This document shows, piece after piece, positions 11,368 to 20,246 of a stretch of 64,000 nt of DNA (the first letter of the stretch is position 1; the number at the start of each line of letters is the position of its first letter). This DNA is from Streptomyces aureus. GTDB taxonomy: Bacteria > Actinomycetota > Actinomycetes > Streptomycetales > Streptomycetaceae. Both the position numbers and the translations under genes were made by a program. The DNA lies in NCBI RefSeq assembly GCF_000725495.1, contig NZ_JNZD01000034.1:62001-126000 (forward strand), written 5' to 3'. The notes under the pieces were generated by a model that saw only the letters and a program-made list of their open reading frames with translations, made no database searches and was not told where the DNA came from.

Positions 11368-11964
11368 GTGAGCACGACACCACCTGTTCTCGCCGCAGAG
11401 CTGGCAGGGGCGTGGGCCGACATTCAGCGGCACCACCCCGAACTGCCCGATCTTGCCGCGCCAGAGTCCCTGATCGGAGAATCGTCGTCCGCCTGCGGGC
11501 ACGAACTCTCCTTCGAGCGACTGCTTCACGAAGCAGTCCATGGCATCGCCGCCGCCCGGGGGGTCCGCGACACCTCGCGCGCCGGCCGGTACCACAACCG
11601 CAGATTCCTGGCGATCGCCGAGGAACTGGGCCTCGACCACCCCGAGGAGCCGCATCCCAGCAGCGGCTTCTCGCTGGTCACGCTCAATCCCGAGGCGAAG
11701 CGCCGCTACCGCCCGACCATCGAGCGGCTCCAGCGCGCGCTGAAGGCCCACACGGCCGCCACGTCCGCGGACACCGCCCGTTCGTTCCGCGGCCCGGCCG
11801 CACGTCACGGCTCCTCCGGGGGAGGTGTCCGCGTCAAGGCCGTCTGCGACTGCGGGCGCAACGTGCGCGTGGTGCCGTCCGTGCTCGCGCAGGCGCCGAT
11901 CGTGTGCGGAGGGTGCGGCAAGCCCTTCCGCATTCCGGAGGTGGTCGGGGCAGCCGCCGGCTGA
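11368..11964 (+). CDS. SprT-like putative zinc metalloprotein with C-terminal zinc ribbon
   Basis: Protein of 198 residues that I cannot name. It has HEAVH at residues 54-58 and a downstream histidine in RYHNRRF (His76), an arrangement like the SprT/zincin metallopeptidases. A C-terminal Cys cluster (Cys160, Cys162, Cys180, Cys183) looks like a zinc ribbon for nucleic acid. SprT-type proteins cleave DNA-protein crosslinks, so a repair role is possible but is inference. The GTG start is supported by the conserved region beginning soon after it. The 250 bases upstream contain an unusually A/T-rich stretch at 11308-11335 that may be the promoter. Confidence 0.7.
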   Translation: MSTTPPVLAAELAGAWADIQRHHPELPDLAAPESLIGESSSACGHELSFERLLHEAVHGIAAARGVRDTSRAGRYHNRRFLAIAEELGLDHPEEPHPSSGFSLVTLNPEAKRRYRPTIERLQRALKAHTAATSADTARSFRGPAARHGSSGGGVRVKAVCDCGRNVRVVPSVLAQAPIVCGGCGKPFRIPEVVGAAAG

Positions 11965-12022
11965 GGCGCGTACTCCACCGGCGTCTCGTGGGTGCCGGAG
12001 CAGTCGCGCGGCCCGTGAGCAG

Positions 12023-12073
12023 TCGTGCCTCCCCCATCCGCCCCGGGCGGGTGGGGGAATTCAGGAGGCACGA
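12023..12073 (+). terminator. Hairpin after the SprT-like gene
   Basis: Outer arms TCGTGCCTCC (12023-12032) and GGAGGCACGA (12064-12073) pair perfectly. Between them CCCCCATCCGCC and GGCGGGTGGGGG form a second, nearly continuous stem. It lies 58 bases after the stop and separates this gene from the ribosomal operon. Confidence 0.75.
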
Positions 12074-12132
12074 GTGCGCGCGGGCGACACCTCTCCGTCG
12101 CCTCGGCGGCCGGTCCACGCCCTCACCTGCCC

Positions 12133-12162
12133 GATGGGCACCCGGAACGCCGGGTGCCCATC
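12133..12162 (+). other. 13-bp hairpin upstream of rpsP
   Basis: Perfect stem GATGGGCACCCGG / CCGGGTGCCCATC with loop AACG, about 205 bases before rpsP. The sequence TGTGGCAGAATGGCTAGCT at 12221-12239 downstream of it could hold the operon promoter. The hairpin may therefore be a second terminator or a regulatory structure. Confidence 0.55.
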
Positions 12163-12366
12163 AGGCATGCGCGCTTCCGGGAACCGCTCCGGCATCCCCC
12201 GGTCGGGGCGGACCGGCGGATGTGGCAGAATGGCTAGCTGTACTCGACAGCCGCATAGGACCCCTCTCTCCTCCGGCTGACGCGTCCATCGGGCACTCGG
12301 GTACCGCAACCCCACGCGGCCATCTCTGCGTGCCCAACCACGTCAAGACCAGGAGACACCACTTCC

Positions 12367-12786
12367 GTGGCAGTCAAGATCAAGCTGAAGCGTCTGGGCA
12401 AGATCCGTTCGCCTCACTACCGCATCGTCGTCGCCGACTCCCGTACCCGCCGTGACGGCCGGGCCATCGAGGAGATCGGTCTGTACCACCCGGTGCAGAA
12501 CCCCTCGCGCATCGAGGTCGACTCGGACCGCGCGCAGTACTGGCTGGGTGTCGGCGCGCAGCCGACCGAGCCCGTGCTCGCCATCCTGAAGCTGACCGGT
12601 GACTGGCAGAAGTTCAAGGGCCTGCCGGCCCCGGCTCCGCTGCTCGTCGCCGAGCCGAAGGCCACGCGTCCGTCCTTCGACGCCCTGGGCGGCGAGGACA
12701 CGGGCAAGGGTGAGGCCATCACCCAGAAGAAGAAGGCTGAGAAGAAGGACGAGGCTTCGGCCGAGTCCGAGTCGACCGAGGCCTGA
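12367..12786 (+). CDS. rpsP: 30S ribosomal protein S16
   Basis: Small-subunit ribosomal protein, 139 residues. The conserved core [20 protein letters not shown] covers the N-terminus. A charged Lys/Glu-rich tail (about residues 118-139) makes it longer than the ~85-residue E. coli protein, as is usual in actinomycetes. The GTG start follows an AGGAGA site. First gene of the rpsP-khpA-rimM-trmD-rplS translation cluster; khpA begins 2 bases after its stop. Confidence 0.97.
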   Translation: MAVKIKLKRLGKIRSPHYRIVVADSRTRRDGRAIEEIGLYHPVQNPSRIEVDSDRAQYWLGVGAQPTEPVLAILKLTGDWQKFKGLPAPAPLLVAEPKATRPSFDALGGEDTGKGEAITQKKKAEKKDEASAESESTEA

Positions 12787-12788
12787 GC

Positions 12789-13028
12789 ATGCTCGAGGAG
12801 GCTCTCGAGCACCTCGTGAAGGGCATCGTCGACAACCCCGACGACGTGCAGGTCGCTTCCCGCAACCTGCGCCGCGGGCGCGTCCTGGAAGTCCGGGTCC
12901 ACCCGGACGACCTCGGCAAGGTGATCGGCCGCAACGGCCGCACCGCGCGCGCTCTGCGCACCGTCGTGGGCGCCATCGGCGGCCGTGGTGTCCGCGTCGA
13001 CCTCGTCGACGTGGATCACGTCCGCTGA
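12789..13028 (+). CDS. khpA: KH-domain RNA-binding protein KhpA
   Basis: Protein of 79 residues consisting of one KH domain. The GXXG nucleic-acid loop is seen as IGRNGRT. In other bacteria KhpA pairs with KhpB and affects RNA stability and cell division. It lies 2 bases after rpsP and precedes rimM, the standard position of this gene in Gram-positive genomes. Confidence 0.92.
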   Translation: MLEEALEHLVKGIVDNPDDVQVASRNLRRGRVLEVRVHPDDLGKVIGRNGRTARALRTVVGAIGGRGVRVDLVDVDHVR

Positions 13029-13217
13029 CGTAACAGGCAGCACCGGCTCGGGCCGGGGAGGGCTTACGAGCCGTCCCCGGCCCGTAGTCGTCCCCGGCCC
13101 GGGACCGCCTCGGCCCGTGGTCGTCCGCACCCCGCGGTCGTCCGCGGTTCGCGCGGTCGTTCAGGAAGCATGGCCGTCGGCACACGGCAGCCGGCACACG
13201 ACAGGAGATCAAGCACA

Positions 13218-13829
13218 GTGCAGCTGGTAGTCGCTCGCGTCGGCCGTGCCCACGGCATCAAGGGCGAGGTCACCGTGGAGGTCCGCACCGACGAGCCGGA
13301 GCTCAGGCTCGGCCCCGGTGCCGTCCTGCTCACCGATCCGGCCTCCGCCGGACCACTGACCATCGAGACGGGGCGCGTCCACAGCGGCCGTCTCCTGCTG
13401 CGCTTCGCGGGCGTACGGGACCGCAACGGCGCCGAGGCCCTGCGCAACACCCTGCTGATCTCCGAGGTCGACCCCGACGAGACGCCCGAGGACCCGGACG
13501 AGTACTACGACCACCAGCTGATGGACCTCGACGTGGTCACCACGGACGGCGCCGAGGTCGGACGCATCACGGAGATCTCGCACCTGCCCTCGCAGGACCT
13601 CTTCGTGGTGGAGCGCCCGGACGGCACCGAGGTGATGATCCCGTTCGTGGAGGAGATCGTCGTCGAGATCGACCTGGAGGAGCAGCGGGCCGTCATCGAC
13701 CCGCCGCCCGGCCTGATCGACGACCGGGCCGAGGTCGTCTCCACCAGGGACGAGGAGAGCGCCTCCGCCGGCGACGCGAAGAGCGGCTCCGCCGGGGCGG
13801 ACGACGAGACCACGGGGGCCGGCGCCTGA
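13218..13829 (+). CDS. rimM: 16S rRNA processing protein RimM
   Basis: Ribosome maturation factor of 203 residues that assists assembly of the 30S head through protein S19. The N-terminal RimM domain starts at [14 protein letters not shown], and the PRC-barrel domain covers about residues 95-170 ([20 protein letters not shown]). The Ser/Ala/Asp-rich tail is unstructured. The GTG at 13218 is chosen for the AGGAGAT site at 13203-13209. The stop overlaps the trmD start as TGATG. Confidence 0.93.
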   Translation: MQLVVARVGRAHGIKGEVTVEVRTDEPELRLGPGAVLLTDPASAGPLTIETGRVHSGRLLLRFAGVRDRNGAEALRNTLLISEVDPDETPEDPDEYYDHQLMDLDVVTTDGAEVGRITEISHLPSQDLFVVERPDGTEVMIPFVEEIVVEIDLEEQRAVIDPPPGLIDDRAEVVSTRDEESASAGDAKSGSAGADDETTGAGA

Positions 13830-14650
13830 TGCGGCTCGACGTCGTCACGATCTTCCCCGAGTACCTGGAACCCCTGAACGTCTCGCTCGTCGGCAAGGCC
13901 CGCGCCCGCGGACAGCTGAACGTGCACGTGCACGATCTGAGGGACTGGACCTACGACCGCCACAACACGGTCGACGACACCCCCTACGGCGGCGGCCCCG
14001 GCATGGTCATGAAGACCGAGCCCTGGGGCGAGGCCCTGGACTCCGCGCTGGCGGACGGATACGAGACGGGCGCCCACGGCCCCGCCCTCGTCGTCCCCAC
14101 CCCCAGCGGGCGCCCGTTCACCCAGCAGCTCGCCGTCGAGCTCTCCGAGCGCCCCTGGCTGGTCTTCACGCCCGCGCGCTACGAGGGCATCGACCGCCGC
14201 GTCATCGACGAGTACGCGACCCGGATGCCCGTCTACGAGGTCTCCATCGGCGACTACGTCCTCGCCGGCGGCGAGGCGGCCGTCCTCGTGGTCACCGAGG
14301 CCGTGGCGCGGCTGCTGCCCGGCGTGCTCGGCAACGCCGAGTCCCACCGGGACGACTCCTTCGCCCCCGGGCCCATGGCCAACCTCCTGGAGGGCCCCGT
14401 CTACACCAAGCCCCCGCAGTGGCGCGGCCGTGAGATCCCCGACGTGCTGGTCAGCGGCCACCACGGGAAGATCGCCCGCTGGCGCCGCGACGAGGCCCTG
14501 CGCCGCACCGCGGCGAACCGGCCCGACCTCATCGAGCGCTGCGACGCCTCCTCCTTCGACAAGAAGGACCGCGAGATGCTCTCGATCATGGGCTGGCGGC
14601 CGGACCCCGACGGCCGATTTTGGCGCAGGCCCGAGGCCGTGGAAGAATAA
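13829..14650 (+). CDS. trmD: tRNA (guanine-N1-)-methyltransferase TrmD
   Basis: Methylates G37 of tRNAs reading CNN codons, which prevents frameshifting. At 273 residues it is of usual length. The trefoil-knot SAM site is visible as YEGIDRR and SIGDYVLAGGEAAVLV, and DTPYGGGPGMVMK is the conserved N-terminal motif. Overlap with rimM (TGATG) implies coupled translation. Confidence 0.96.
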   Translation: MRLDVVTIFPEYLEPLNVSLVGKARARGQLNVHVHDLRDWTYDRHNTVDDTPYGGGPGMVMKTEPWGEALDSALADGYETGAHGPALVVPTPSGRPFTQQLAVELSERPWLVFTPARYEGIDRRVIDEYATRMPVYEVSIGDYVLAGGEAAVLVVTEAVARLLPGVLGNAESHRDDSFAPGPMANLLEGPVYTKPPQWRGREIPDVLVSGHHGKIARWRRDEALRRTAANRPDLIERCDASSFDKKDREMLSIMGWRPDPDGRFWRRPEAVEE

Positions 14651-14781
14651 GCCGCTGCTCTCCGTCGTCCGGCGTGCGCCCCTGCCACAGGGGGACACGA
14701 CGCTCGTCCCGACGAGACAGCATCCTCTTCGAACCTCTCTCCCGTTGATGACCTGTGGCATCAGCGAAGAAAGCAGAAACC

Positions 14782-15132
14782 ATGTCGCACCTGCTCGACT
14801 CCGTCGACGGCGCCTCGCTGCGCACCGACATCCCGGCCTTCCGCCCGGGTGACACCGTCAACGTCCACGTCCGCGTCATCGAGGGCAACCGCTCCCGTGT
14901 GCAGCAGTTCAAGGGCGTCGTCATCCGCCGTCAGGGCTCGGGTGTCCGCGAGACCTTCACGGTCCGCAAGGTCTCCTTCTCCGTCGGCGTCGAGCGCACC
15001 TTCCCGGTGCACACCCCGATCGTCGAGAAGATCGAGCTCGTCACCCGCGGTGACGTGCGTCGCGCCAAGCTGTACTACCTCCGTGAGCTGCGCGGCAAGG
15101 CCGCGAAGATCAAGGAGAAGCGCGACAACTGA
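14782..15132 (+). CDS. rplS: 50S ribosomal protein L19
   Basis: Large-subunit protein at the 30S-50S interface, 116 residues. The ATG at 14782 gives [18 protein letters not shown], the usual actinomycete N-terminus; an upstream in-frame start would add nine unrelated residues. The core [19 protein letters not shown] is intact. It follows trmD by 131 bases and precedes the signal peptidase cluster. Confidence 0.97.
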   Translation: MSHLLDSVDGASLRTDIPAFRPGDTVNVHVRVIEGNRSRVQQFKGVVIRRQGSGVRETFTVRKVSFSVGVERTFPVHTPIVEKIELVTRGDVRRAKLYYLRELRGKAAKIKEKRDN

Positions 15133-15211
15133 GCTCTTCCGCCGCGGTGACCCTAGGGTGACCGAGCCGGTAAGAAGGTGTCTCAGACAGGCCGGATAGC
15201 ATCTGGCCCCG

Positions 15212-15928
15212 ATGGACACCGAAGCACAGCCCGTGGAGCGCGACCGCTCCTCCCGCCCTTCCGCTTCCGAGGAGATCTCGGACACAGCGGGGCCGGAGGA
15301 GGGGTCGCGTTTTGCGTTCGTGGAGAAGGCCGCCGAGTGGCTTCCCGGGGGCCGGATCACCCTGACCGTGCTGGTCTGTCTGGTATTCCTCCTGCTGGTC
15401 AGCCGCTTCGTGATGCAGCCCTTCGAAATTCCCAGCGGCTCGATGGAGTCCGGATTGAGGATCGGGGACCGCGTTCTCGTAAACAAGTTGGCGTACCGTT
15501 TCGGTTCCGAGCCGCAGCGGGGCGATGTCGTCGTGTTCGACGGCACCGGTTATTTCGGGAACGCGGACTACGTCAAACGCGTCGTCGGGGTAGAGGGAGA
15601 CCACGTGGTCTGCTGCGACAAGGAGGGGAGACTCGAAGTGAACGGCCGATCGGTCGACGAGTCGACATTTCTCTATCGGGGCGACAGCCCGTCCGAGGCG
15701 CCCTTCGACATCGTCGTGCCCGAGCGGTCCCTGTTCCTCCTGGGGGATCACCGCAGCCGCTCCAGCGACTCACGTGATCATCTGGGCTCGCCCGGCGGCG
15801 GCATGGTCCCCGTGGGCGACGTCATCGGCAGGGCCGACTGGATCGCCTGGCCCCCGGGCCACTGGACCCGTCTGACACGTCCCGGCGCCTACGCGGGTGT
15901 TCCGGCCGCCGGAGGTGCCCGTGGGTAA
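15212..15928 (+). CDS. sipW: Type I signal peptidase, first of four (SipW-like)
   Basis: Membrane-bound peptidase of 238 residues that removes signal peptides from exported proteins. One membrane segment lies at about residues 50-67. The catalytic serine is Ser77 in PSGSM and the general-base lysine is Lys122 in VKRVVG. GDHRSRSSDS is the conserved box E. In S. lividans four such genes, sipW-X-Y-Z, lie in this order, and the name here rests on that position. The stop overlaps the start of the next peptidase gene by 8 bases. Confidence 0.9.
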   Translation: MDTEAQPVERDRSSRPSASEEISDTAGPEEGSRFAFVEKAAEWLPGGRITLTVLVCLVFLLLVSRFVMQPFEIPSGSMESGLRIGDRVLVNKLAYRFGSEPQRGDVVVFDGTGYFGNADYVKRVVGVEGDHVVCCDKEGRLEVNGRSVDESTFLYRGDSPSEAPFDIVVPERSLFLLGDHRSRSSDSRDHLGSPGGGMVPVGDVIGRADWIAWPPGHWTRLTRPGAYAGVPAAGGARG

Positions 15929-17027
15929 CCGTGGACGGGCGCGCGGAGTCTCCGCCGCCGCTGCCGACAACCTGCTGCCCACCGGCTCCCGGCGCGCGGC
16001 GGGAGGCGCCGCCCGGCCCAGCCGGGTCGAGCGCCGCAAGCTCGCGCGCAAGATCAAGCGGCGCCGACGCCGCTCGGCCGTCAAGGAGATCCCCCTCCTC
16101 GTCGGTGTCGCCGTGCTGATAGCGCTGGTCCTCAAGACCTTCCTCGTCCAGGCCTTCGTGATCCCGTCGGGCTCCATGGAGAACACGATCCAGATCGGCG
16201 ACCGCGTCCTCGTGGACAAGTTCACGCCCTGGTTCGGCTCCCAGCCCAAGCGCGGAGACGTCGTCGTCTTCAAGGACCCCGGTGGCTGGCTCACCGCCGA
16301 GGACACCCAGAAGAAGCACGACCCCGTGGTCGTCAAGCAGTTCAAGGAGGGGCTGACCTTCATCGGCCTGCTGCCCTCCGACAACGAGAAGGACCTGATC
16401 AAGCGGGTCGTGGGGCTCGGCGGGGACACGGTCAAGTGCTGTGACACCCAGGGCCGGGTGACGGTCAACGGCACCCCGCTGACCGAGCCGTACATCTACG
16501 CCGGGGACAAGCCGTCGGACTTCTCCTTCGAGGTGAAGGTGCCCGCGGGCCGTCTGTTCGTCCTGGGCGACCACCGCGGCAACTCCGCGGACTCCCGGTA
16601 CCACCGCAGCGACAAGTTCAGCGGAACCGTCTCGGAGGACTCCGTGGTCGGCCGGGCGATGGTCATCGGCTGGCCCATCGGTCACTGGACCCGGCTGGAG
16701 GAGCCGAACACCTTCTCGACGGTGGCCGACGCGCCTGGAGGGTCGGCTTCCGCCTCAGCTCCGTCGCATAGGGTGGCCTCTGCGGATCCAGACGGATTGA
16801 TCCCGCTCCCGAGCCCTGCGGAACTCCCGCTCGTTATGGGAGTGGTGGGCCTGCACCGAATACGGCGCGGGCGGCGGCACGGAGTGAGGAGTGGATGTGG
16901 GGGATGTGGCGGTCGGCGCGCGTTCTGGGCACGAAGGTCCCGAGGGCCAGCCGGAGAGGCCCGAGGATGCGGCTGCCCCGGCCGTAGAGCCCGGGTCGGA
17001 CTCCGGGAGCGGCTCCGAGGACGGTGA
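15921..17027 (+). CDS. sipX: Type I signal peptidase, second of four (SipX-like), with extended tail
   Basis: Signal peptidase of 368 residues as read. A very basic N-terminal segment precedes the membrane anchor near residues 57-78. Ser85 in PSGSM and Lys161 in LIKRVVG form the catalytic dyad. The GTG at 15921 is chosen for the GGAGG site at 15911-15915 and overlaps the sipW stop. The last ~45 residues are Arg/Gly/Cys-rich and read out of frame across the start of sipY, an overlap of 131 bases. This suggests loss of an earlier stop. The catalytic domain is complete. Confidence 0.85.
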   Translation: MGNRGRARGVSAAAADNLLPTGSRRAAGGAARPSRVERRKLARKIKRRRRRSAVKEIPLLVGVAVLIALVLKTFLVQAFVIPSGSMENTIQIGDRVLVDKFTPWFGSQPKRGDVVVFKDPGGWLTAEDTQKKHDPVVVKQFKEGLTFIGLLPSDNEKDLIKRVVGLGGDTVKCCDTQGRVTVNGTPLTEPYIYAGDKPSDFSFEVKVPAGRLFVLGDHRGNSADSRYHRSDKFSGTVSEDSVVGRAMVIGWPIGHWTRLEEPNTFSTVADAPGGSASASAPSHRVASADPDGLIPLPSPAELPLVMGVVGLHRIRRGRRHGVRSGCGGCGGRRAFWARRSRGPAGEARGCGCPGRRARVGLRERLRGR

Positions 17028-17838
17028 CGCCTCGACCGGGCGTTCCGGCCGGGACCCCAAGCCCAACAAGCAGCGCTCCTTCTGGAAGGAACTGCCGATC
17101 CTGATCGGCATCGCCCTGGTCCTCGCGCTGATCATCAAGACCTTCCTGGTGCAGGCGTTCTCGATCCCCTCGGACTCGATGCAGAACACCCTCCAGCAGG
17201 GTGACCGCGTCCTGGTCGACAAGCTGACCCCGTGGTTCGGCTCCGAGCCGGAGCGGGGCGAGGTCGTCGTCTTCCACGACCCGGACAACTGGCTGGCGGG
17301 CGAGCCCACGGCCAACCCGAACGCCCTGCAAACGGTCCTCAGCTGGATCGGCCTGATGCCGTCCGCCGAGGAGAAGGACCTGATCAAGCGGGTCATCGGG
17401 GTCGGCGGCGACACCATCGAGTGCAAGGGCACCGGTCCGCTGAAGGTCAACGGCAAGGCGCTGAACGAATCCTCGTACGTGTACGCCGGCAACACCCCGT
17501 GCAGCCAGGACGAGGACGGCGGCCAGTTCAAGGTCACCGTCCCCAAGGGCATGATCTGGGTCATGGGCGACCACCGCCAGAACTCGCGGGACTCGCGCTA
17601 CAACCAGACGGACAAGCACCACGGCATGGTCCCGGTGAACGACGTCGTCGGCCGCGCCATCGTCAAGGCCTGGCCCATCAGCCGCTGGGGCACGCTGCCG
17701 GTGCCGGACACCTTCGACCAGCCCGGCCTGAGCGACCAGGCGGCCGCGGCGGTCACCTCGCCGGGCTCCCTGGCCCTGCTGGGCACGGTGCCGCTCGTGC
17801 TGGTGCGCCGCAGGCGCAAGGCGTCCAAGGACGACTGA
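16897..17838 (+). CDS. sipY: Type I signal peptidase, third of four (SipY-like)
   Basis: Signal peptidase of 313 residues with an acidic, Ser/Gly-rich N-terminal segment, a membrane anchor near residues 66-84, the serine motif PSDSM and the lysine motif LIKRVIG. A second hydrophobic segment near the C-terminus (SLALLGTVPLVLV) followed by RRRRKASK is a likely second anchor. The GTG at 16897 lies 6 bases after GAGGA. GTG 16891 would be too close to that site, and GTG 16906 is another option. Translation starts inside the sipX frame. Confidence 0.88.
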   Translation: MGDVAVGARSGHEGPEGQPERPEDAAAPAVEPGSDSGSGSEDGDASTGRSGRDPKPNKQRSFWKELPILIGIALVLALIIKTFLVQAFSIPSDSMQNTLQQGDRVLVDKLTPWFGSEPERGEVVVFHDPDNWLAGEPTANPNALQTVLSWIGLMPSAEEKDLIKRVIGVGGDTIECKGTGPLKVNGKALNESSYVYAGNTPCSQDEDGGQFKVTVPKGMIWVMGDHRQNSRDSRYNQTDKHHGMVPVNDVVGRAIVKAWPISRWGTLPVPDTFDQPGLSDQAAAAVTSPGSLALLGTVPLVLVRRRRKASKDD

Positions 17839-17854
17839 GACACCGCACGGCCTT

Positions 17855-17896
17855 CGGGGCCGGTCTTCCCGGACGTTTCCGGGGAGGCCGGCCCCG
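17855..17896 (+). terminator. Terminator after sipY
   Basis: An 18-bp stem (17855-17872 with 17879-17896, two G-U pairs) and 6-base loop follows the sipY stop by 16 bases. It closes the sipW-X-Y unit and leaves sipZ with its own transcription. Confidence 0.85.
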
Positions 17897-18025
17897 TTCG
17901 TTTCCGCGCGGCCCCGCTCGTCCCCGTGAGGGTCATGTACGGGCGGTGAGGATCCGGCCCGCTCCGGCGATCGTGATCAGGAGGGGGCTGACCGAGGACC
18001 GTACCCCCGGGTAAGGTGCGGGCCC

Positions 18026-18799
18026 ATGGGTGGCGAGAGCGCAACACGTACGGCCCCGCGCAGCGGCGGCACCGGCAAGGCCCCGGCGGGGAGCAAAACG
18101 GGACAGCGGCTGTCCGGGCTGGCCGTCGGACTGGGCCTGCTGCTGTTCCTGGGCGGATTCGTCTGGGCGGCGCTGGTCTACCGGCCGTACACCGTGCCCA
18201 CGAGTTCGATGGCACCGACGATCAAGATCGGTGACCGGGTGCTGGCGCAGCGCGTCGACGGGAGCGAGGTCCGCCGCGGTGACGTCGTCGTGTTCGACGA
18301 CAAGACGTGGGTCACGGGCTCGTCCGTGGTCAAGCGCGTGGTCGCGATCGGCGGCGACACCGTCGCCTGCTGCACCGACGGCAAGCTGACCGTCAACGGC
18401 AAGCAGATCGACGAATCGTATCTGCCCAAGGGCAGCCTCGCCGAGCTCACGGGCTTCCCGACCGTCAAGGTCCCCGCGGGCCGGCTGTTCCTGCTGGGCG
18501 ACGAGCGGCGGGGCTCCCTGGACTCCACGGCGCACATCACGGACGCGGCGCAGGGCACGGTGGCCCGCGGGGCCGTCAAGGCCCGGGTCGAAGCCGTCGC
18601 CTGGCCCCTCAACGGCATGCTCGCCCGCCCCGACGGCTTCAAGACGCTCGGCGCCCTGTCCCAGCCGGGTCCGCTGCCCACGATGATCGCCCTGGTGATC
18701 GCCGGCGCCGTGCTGGTGCTCGGCGGAGCGGCGTACGGTCCGGTCGCCAAGCTGGCCGGGCGGTCCCGTGCCCGCAAGGAGTCCGCCGGTGCCCGCTGA
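18026..18799 (+). CDS. sipZ: Type I signal peptidase, fourth of four (SipZ-like)
   Basis: Signal peptidase of 257 residues. An N-terminal membrane segment lies near residues 29-51 and a C-terminal one near 211-234 (ALVIAGAVLVLGGAAYG). Ser63 in PTSSM and the lysine in VVKRVVAIGG are the catalytic residues. Box E reads GDERRGSLDS instead of the usual GDHR/NSxDS, a mild departure that may affect activity or specificity. It is separated from sipY by a terminator and overlaps the NUDIX gene start, as in the S. lividans sipZ operon. Confidence 0.88.
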   Translation: MGGESATRTAPRSGGTGKAPAGSKTGQRLSGLAVGLGLLLFLGGFVWAALVYRPYTVPTSSMAPTIKIGDRVLAQRVDGSEVRRGDVVVFDDKTWVTGSSVVKRVVAIGGDTVACCTDGKLTVNGKQIDESYLPKGSLAELTGFPTVKVPAGRLFLLGDERRGSLDSTAHITDAAQGTVARGAVKARVEAVAWPLNGMLARPDGFKTLGALSQPGPLPTMIALVIAGAVLVLGGAAYGPVAKLAGRSRARKESAGAR

Positions 18800-19307
18800 G
18801 GCGGCGGACCAGGACCCGGGCCGGCGCGAGGTGCGCAAGGTCGCCCGGGTCGTGCTGCTCGATCCGCAGGACCGCGTCCTGCTGCTGCACGGCCACGAGC
18901 CGGACGATCCCTCCGAACACTGGTGGTTCACCCCCGGCGGCGGTCTGGAGGGCGACGAGACCCATGAGCAGGCGGCCCTGCGGGAACTCGTGGAGGAGAC
19001 CGGCATCACGGAGGTCGAACTGGGCCCCGTGCTGTGGCGGCGGAGCTGTTCGTTCCCGTTCGCGGGCCGGCGCTGGGACCAGGACGAGTGGTACTTCCTG
19101 GCCCGTACGGCGCAGACCGCCACGGCCGCCACGGCGCTGACGGAGCTGGAGCGGCGCAGCGTCGCCGGATCGCGCTGGTGGACGTGCGGGGAACTGACCG
19201 AGGCGCATGAGACGGTGTATCCGACCAAGCTCGCCGGGCTGCTGCGCAGGCTGCTCGACGAGGGTCCCCCGGCCACGCCCGAGGTCCTCGACACGGAAAT
19301 CGTCTAG
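18789..19307 (+). CDS. NUDIX hydrolase
   Basis: Protein of 172 residues with a complete NUDIX box GGGLEGDETHEQAALREL followed by VEETGI, so it should hydrolyse a nucleoside diphosphate linked to another group; the substrate is unknown. The GTG at 18789 has an AAGGAG site 7 bases upstream inside the end of sipZ and overlaps the sipZ stop. It therefore belongs to the sipZ operon. Confidence 0.88.
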   Translation: MPAEAADQDPGRREVRKVARVVLLDPQDRVLLLHGHEPDDPSEHWWFTPGGGLEGDETHEQAALRELVEETGITEVELGPVLWRRSCSFPFAGRRWDQDEWYFLARTAQTATAATALTELERRSVAGSRWWTCGELTEAHETVYPTKLAGLLRRLLDEGPPATPEVLDTEIV

Positions 19308-19362
19308 GGGCGCCCGGGGCTGGCGCACAATAGGGGGACGCACGGCTGAAGGGGAACATGCC

Positions 19363-19671
19363 ATGAGCGCCGAGGACCTCGAGAAGTACGAGACCGAGAT
19401 GGAGCTGAAGCTCTATCGCGAGTACCGCGACGTCGTCGGTCTGTTCAAATATGTGATCGAGACCGAGCGGCGCTTCTACCTCACCAACGACTACGAGATG
19501 CAGGTGCACTCGGTCCAGGGCGAGGTGTTTTTCGAGGTGTCCATGGCGGATGCCTGGGTCTGGGACATGTACCGGCCCGCTCGCTTCGTGAAGCAGGTGC
19601 GCGTCCTGACATTCAAGGACGTGAACATCGAGGAGCTCAACAAGAGCGACCTGGAGCTGCCGGGCGGCTGA
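19363..19671 (+). CDS. DUF2469 family protein
   Basis: Small acidic protein of 102 residues starting MSAEDLEKYETEMELKLYRE, very conserved in actinomycetes and of unknown function. The sequence has no membrane segment and no catalytic motif that I recognise. The ATG at 19363 follows AAGGGGA. A partly paired region GGCGGCCCGTCC...GGACGGGCGGTCCGCC after the stop may act as a weak terminator. Confidence 0.85.
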   Translation: MSAEDLEKYETEMELKLYREYRDVVGLFKYVIETERRFYLTNDYEMQVHSVQGEVFFEVSMADAWVWDMYRPARFVKQVRVLTFKDVNIEELNKSDLELPGG

Positions 19672-19775
19672 GACGCGGGCGGCCCGTCCGACGGCTGAGG
19701 GACGGGCGGTCCGCCGATGGGGGGACGAGCGGTGGTCACGGTGAGCGGCCGTCAGTCGGCCGTCGGGGCGTGACT

Positions 19776-19812
19776 CGAACGGGTGACGGGGTTTTCCCCA
19801 GTCACCCGTTCG
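19776..19812 (+). terminator. Strong hairpin upstream of yraN
   Basis: CGAACGGGTGAC (19776-19787) pairs perfectly with GTCACCCGTTCG (19801-19812). Inside it GGGG-TTTT-CCCC continues the stem with one bulged A. It is probably the main terminator for the DUF2469 transcript, 63 bases before the yraN start. Confidence 0.8.
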
Positions 19813-19874
19813 TCCACCAAGATCCAACAGCTGGGTGACATGGCCTCAGTGTCGGTGCCGGAGGTGGTGCCGAC

Positions 19875-20246
19875 ATGAAGACATCCGAGGCACGCAACGC
19901 ACTGGGCGCCTACGGCGAGGAACTGGCCGTCCGACGGCTGACCGGGGCCGGTATGACGGTCCTGGCGCGCAACTGGCGCGCCGGCAGGACCGGCGAGATC
20001 GACATCGTGGCCCGGGACGGGGACGCGCTGGTCGTCTGCGAGGTCAAGACCCGCGGGGCGGGCGCGTTCCAACATCCGATGGGGGCCGTCACGCCGGCCA
20101 AGGCCCACCGGCTGCGCGGCCTGGCCGAACGCTGGCTCCAGGAACACGGCGGAGCCCCGCCCGGCGGTGTCCGCATCGACCTGGTCGGCGTGACCGTCCC
20201 CGAACGGGGCGCGCCCGTGGTCGAGCACGCGCGGGGGGTGGCCTGA
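19875..20246 (+). CDS. yraN: UPF0102 family protein YraN
   Basis: Protein of 123 residues with the restriction-endonuclease-like pattern [21 protein letters not shown], in which the Asp, Glu and Lys are the expected metal-site residues. Function is not established; a role in DNA handling is suspected because it travels with comM and dprA. Its stop overlaps the comM start (TGATG). Confidence 0.9.
   Translation: MKTSEARNALGAYGEELAVRRLTGAGMTVLARNWRAGRTGEIDIVARDGDALVVCEVKTRGAGAFQHPMGAVTPAKAHRLRGLAERWLQEHGGAPPGGVRIDLVGVTVPERGAPVVEHARGVA

Noticed and set aside
13145..13220. Longer RimM starting upstream of 13218
   Set aside because: The upstream codons are not like RimM and the ribosome site AGGAGAT fits GTG 13218.
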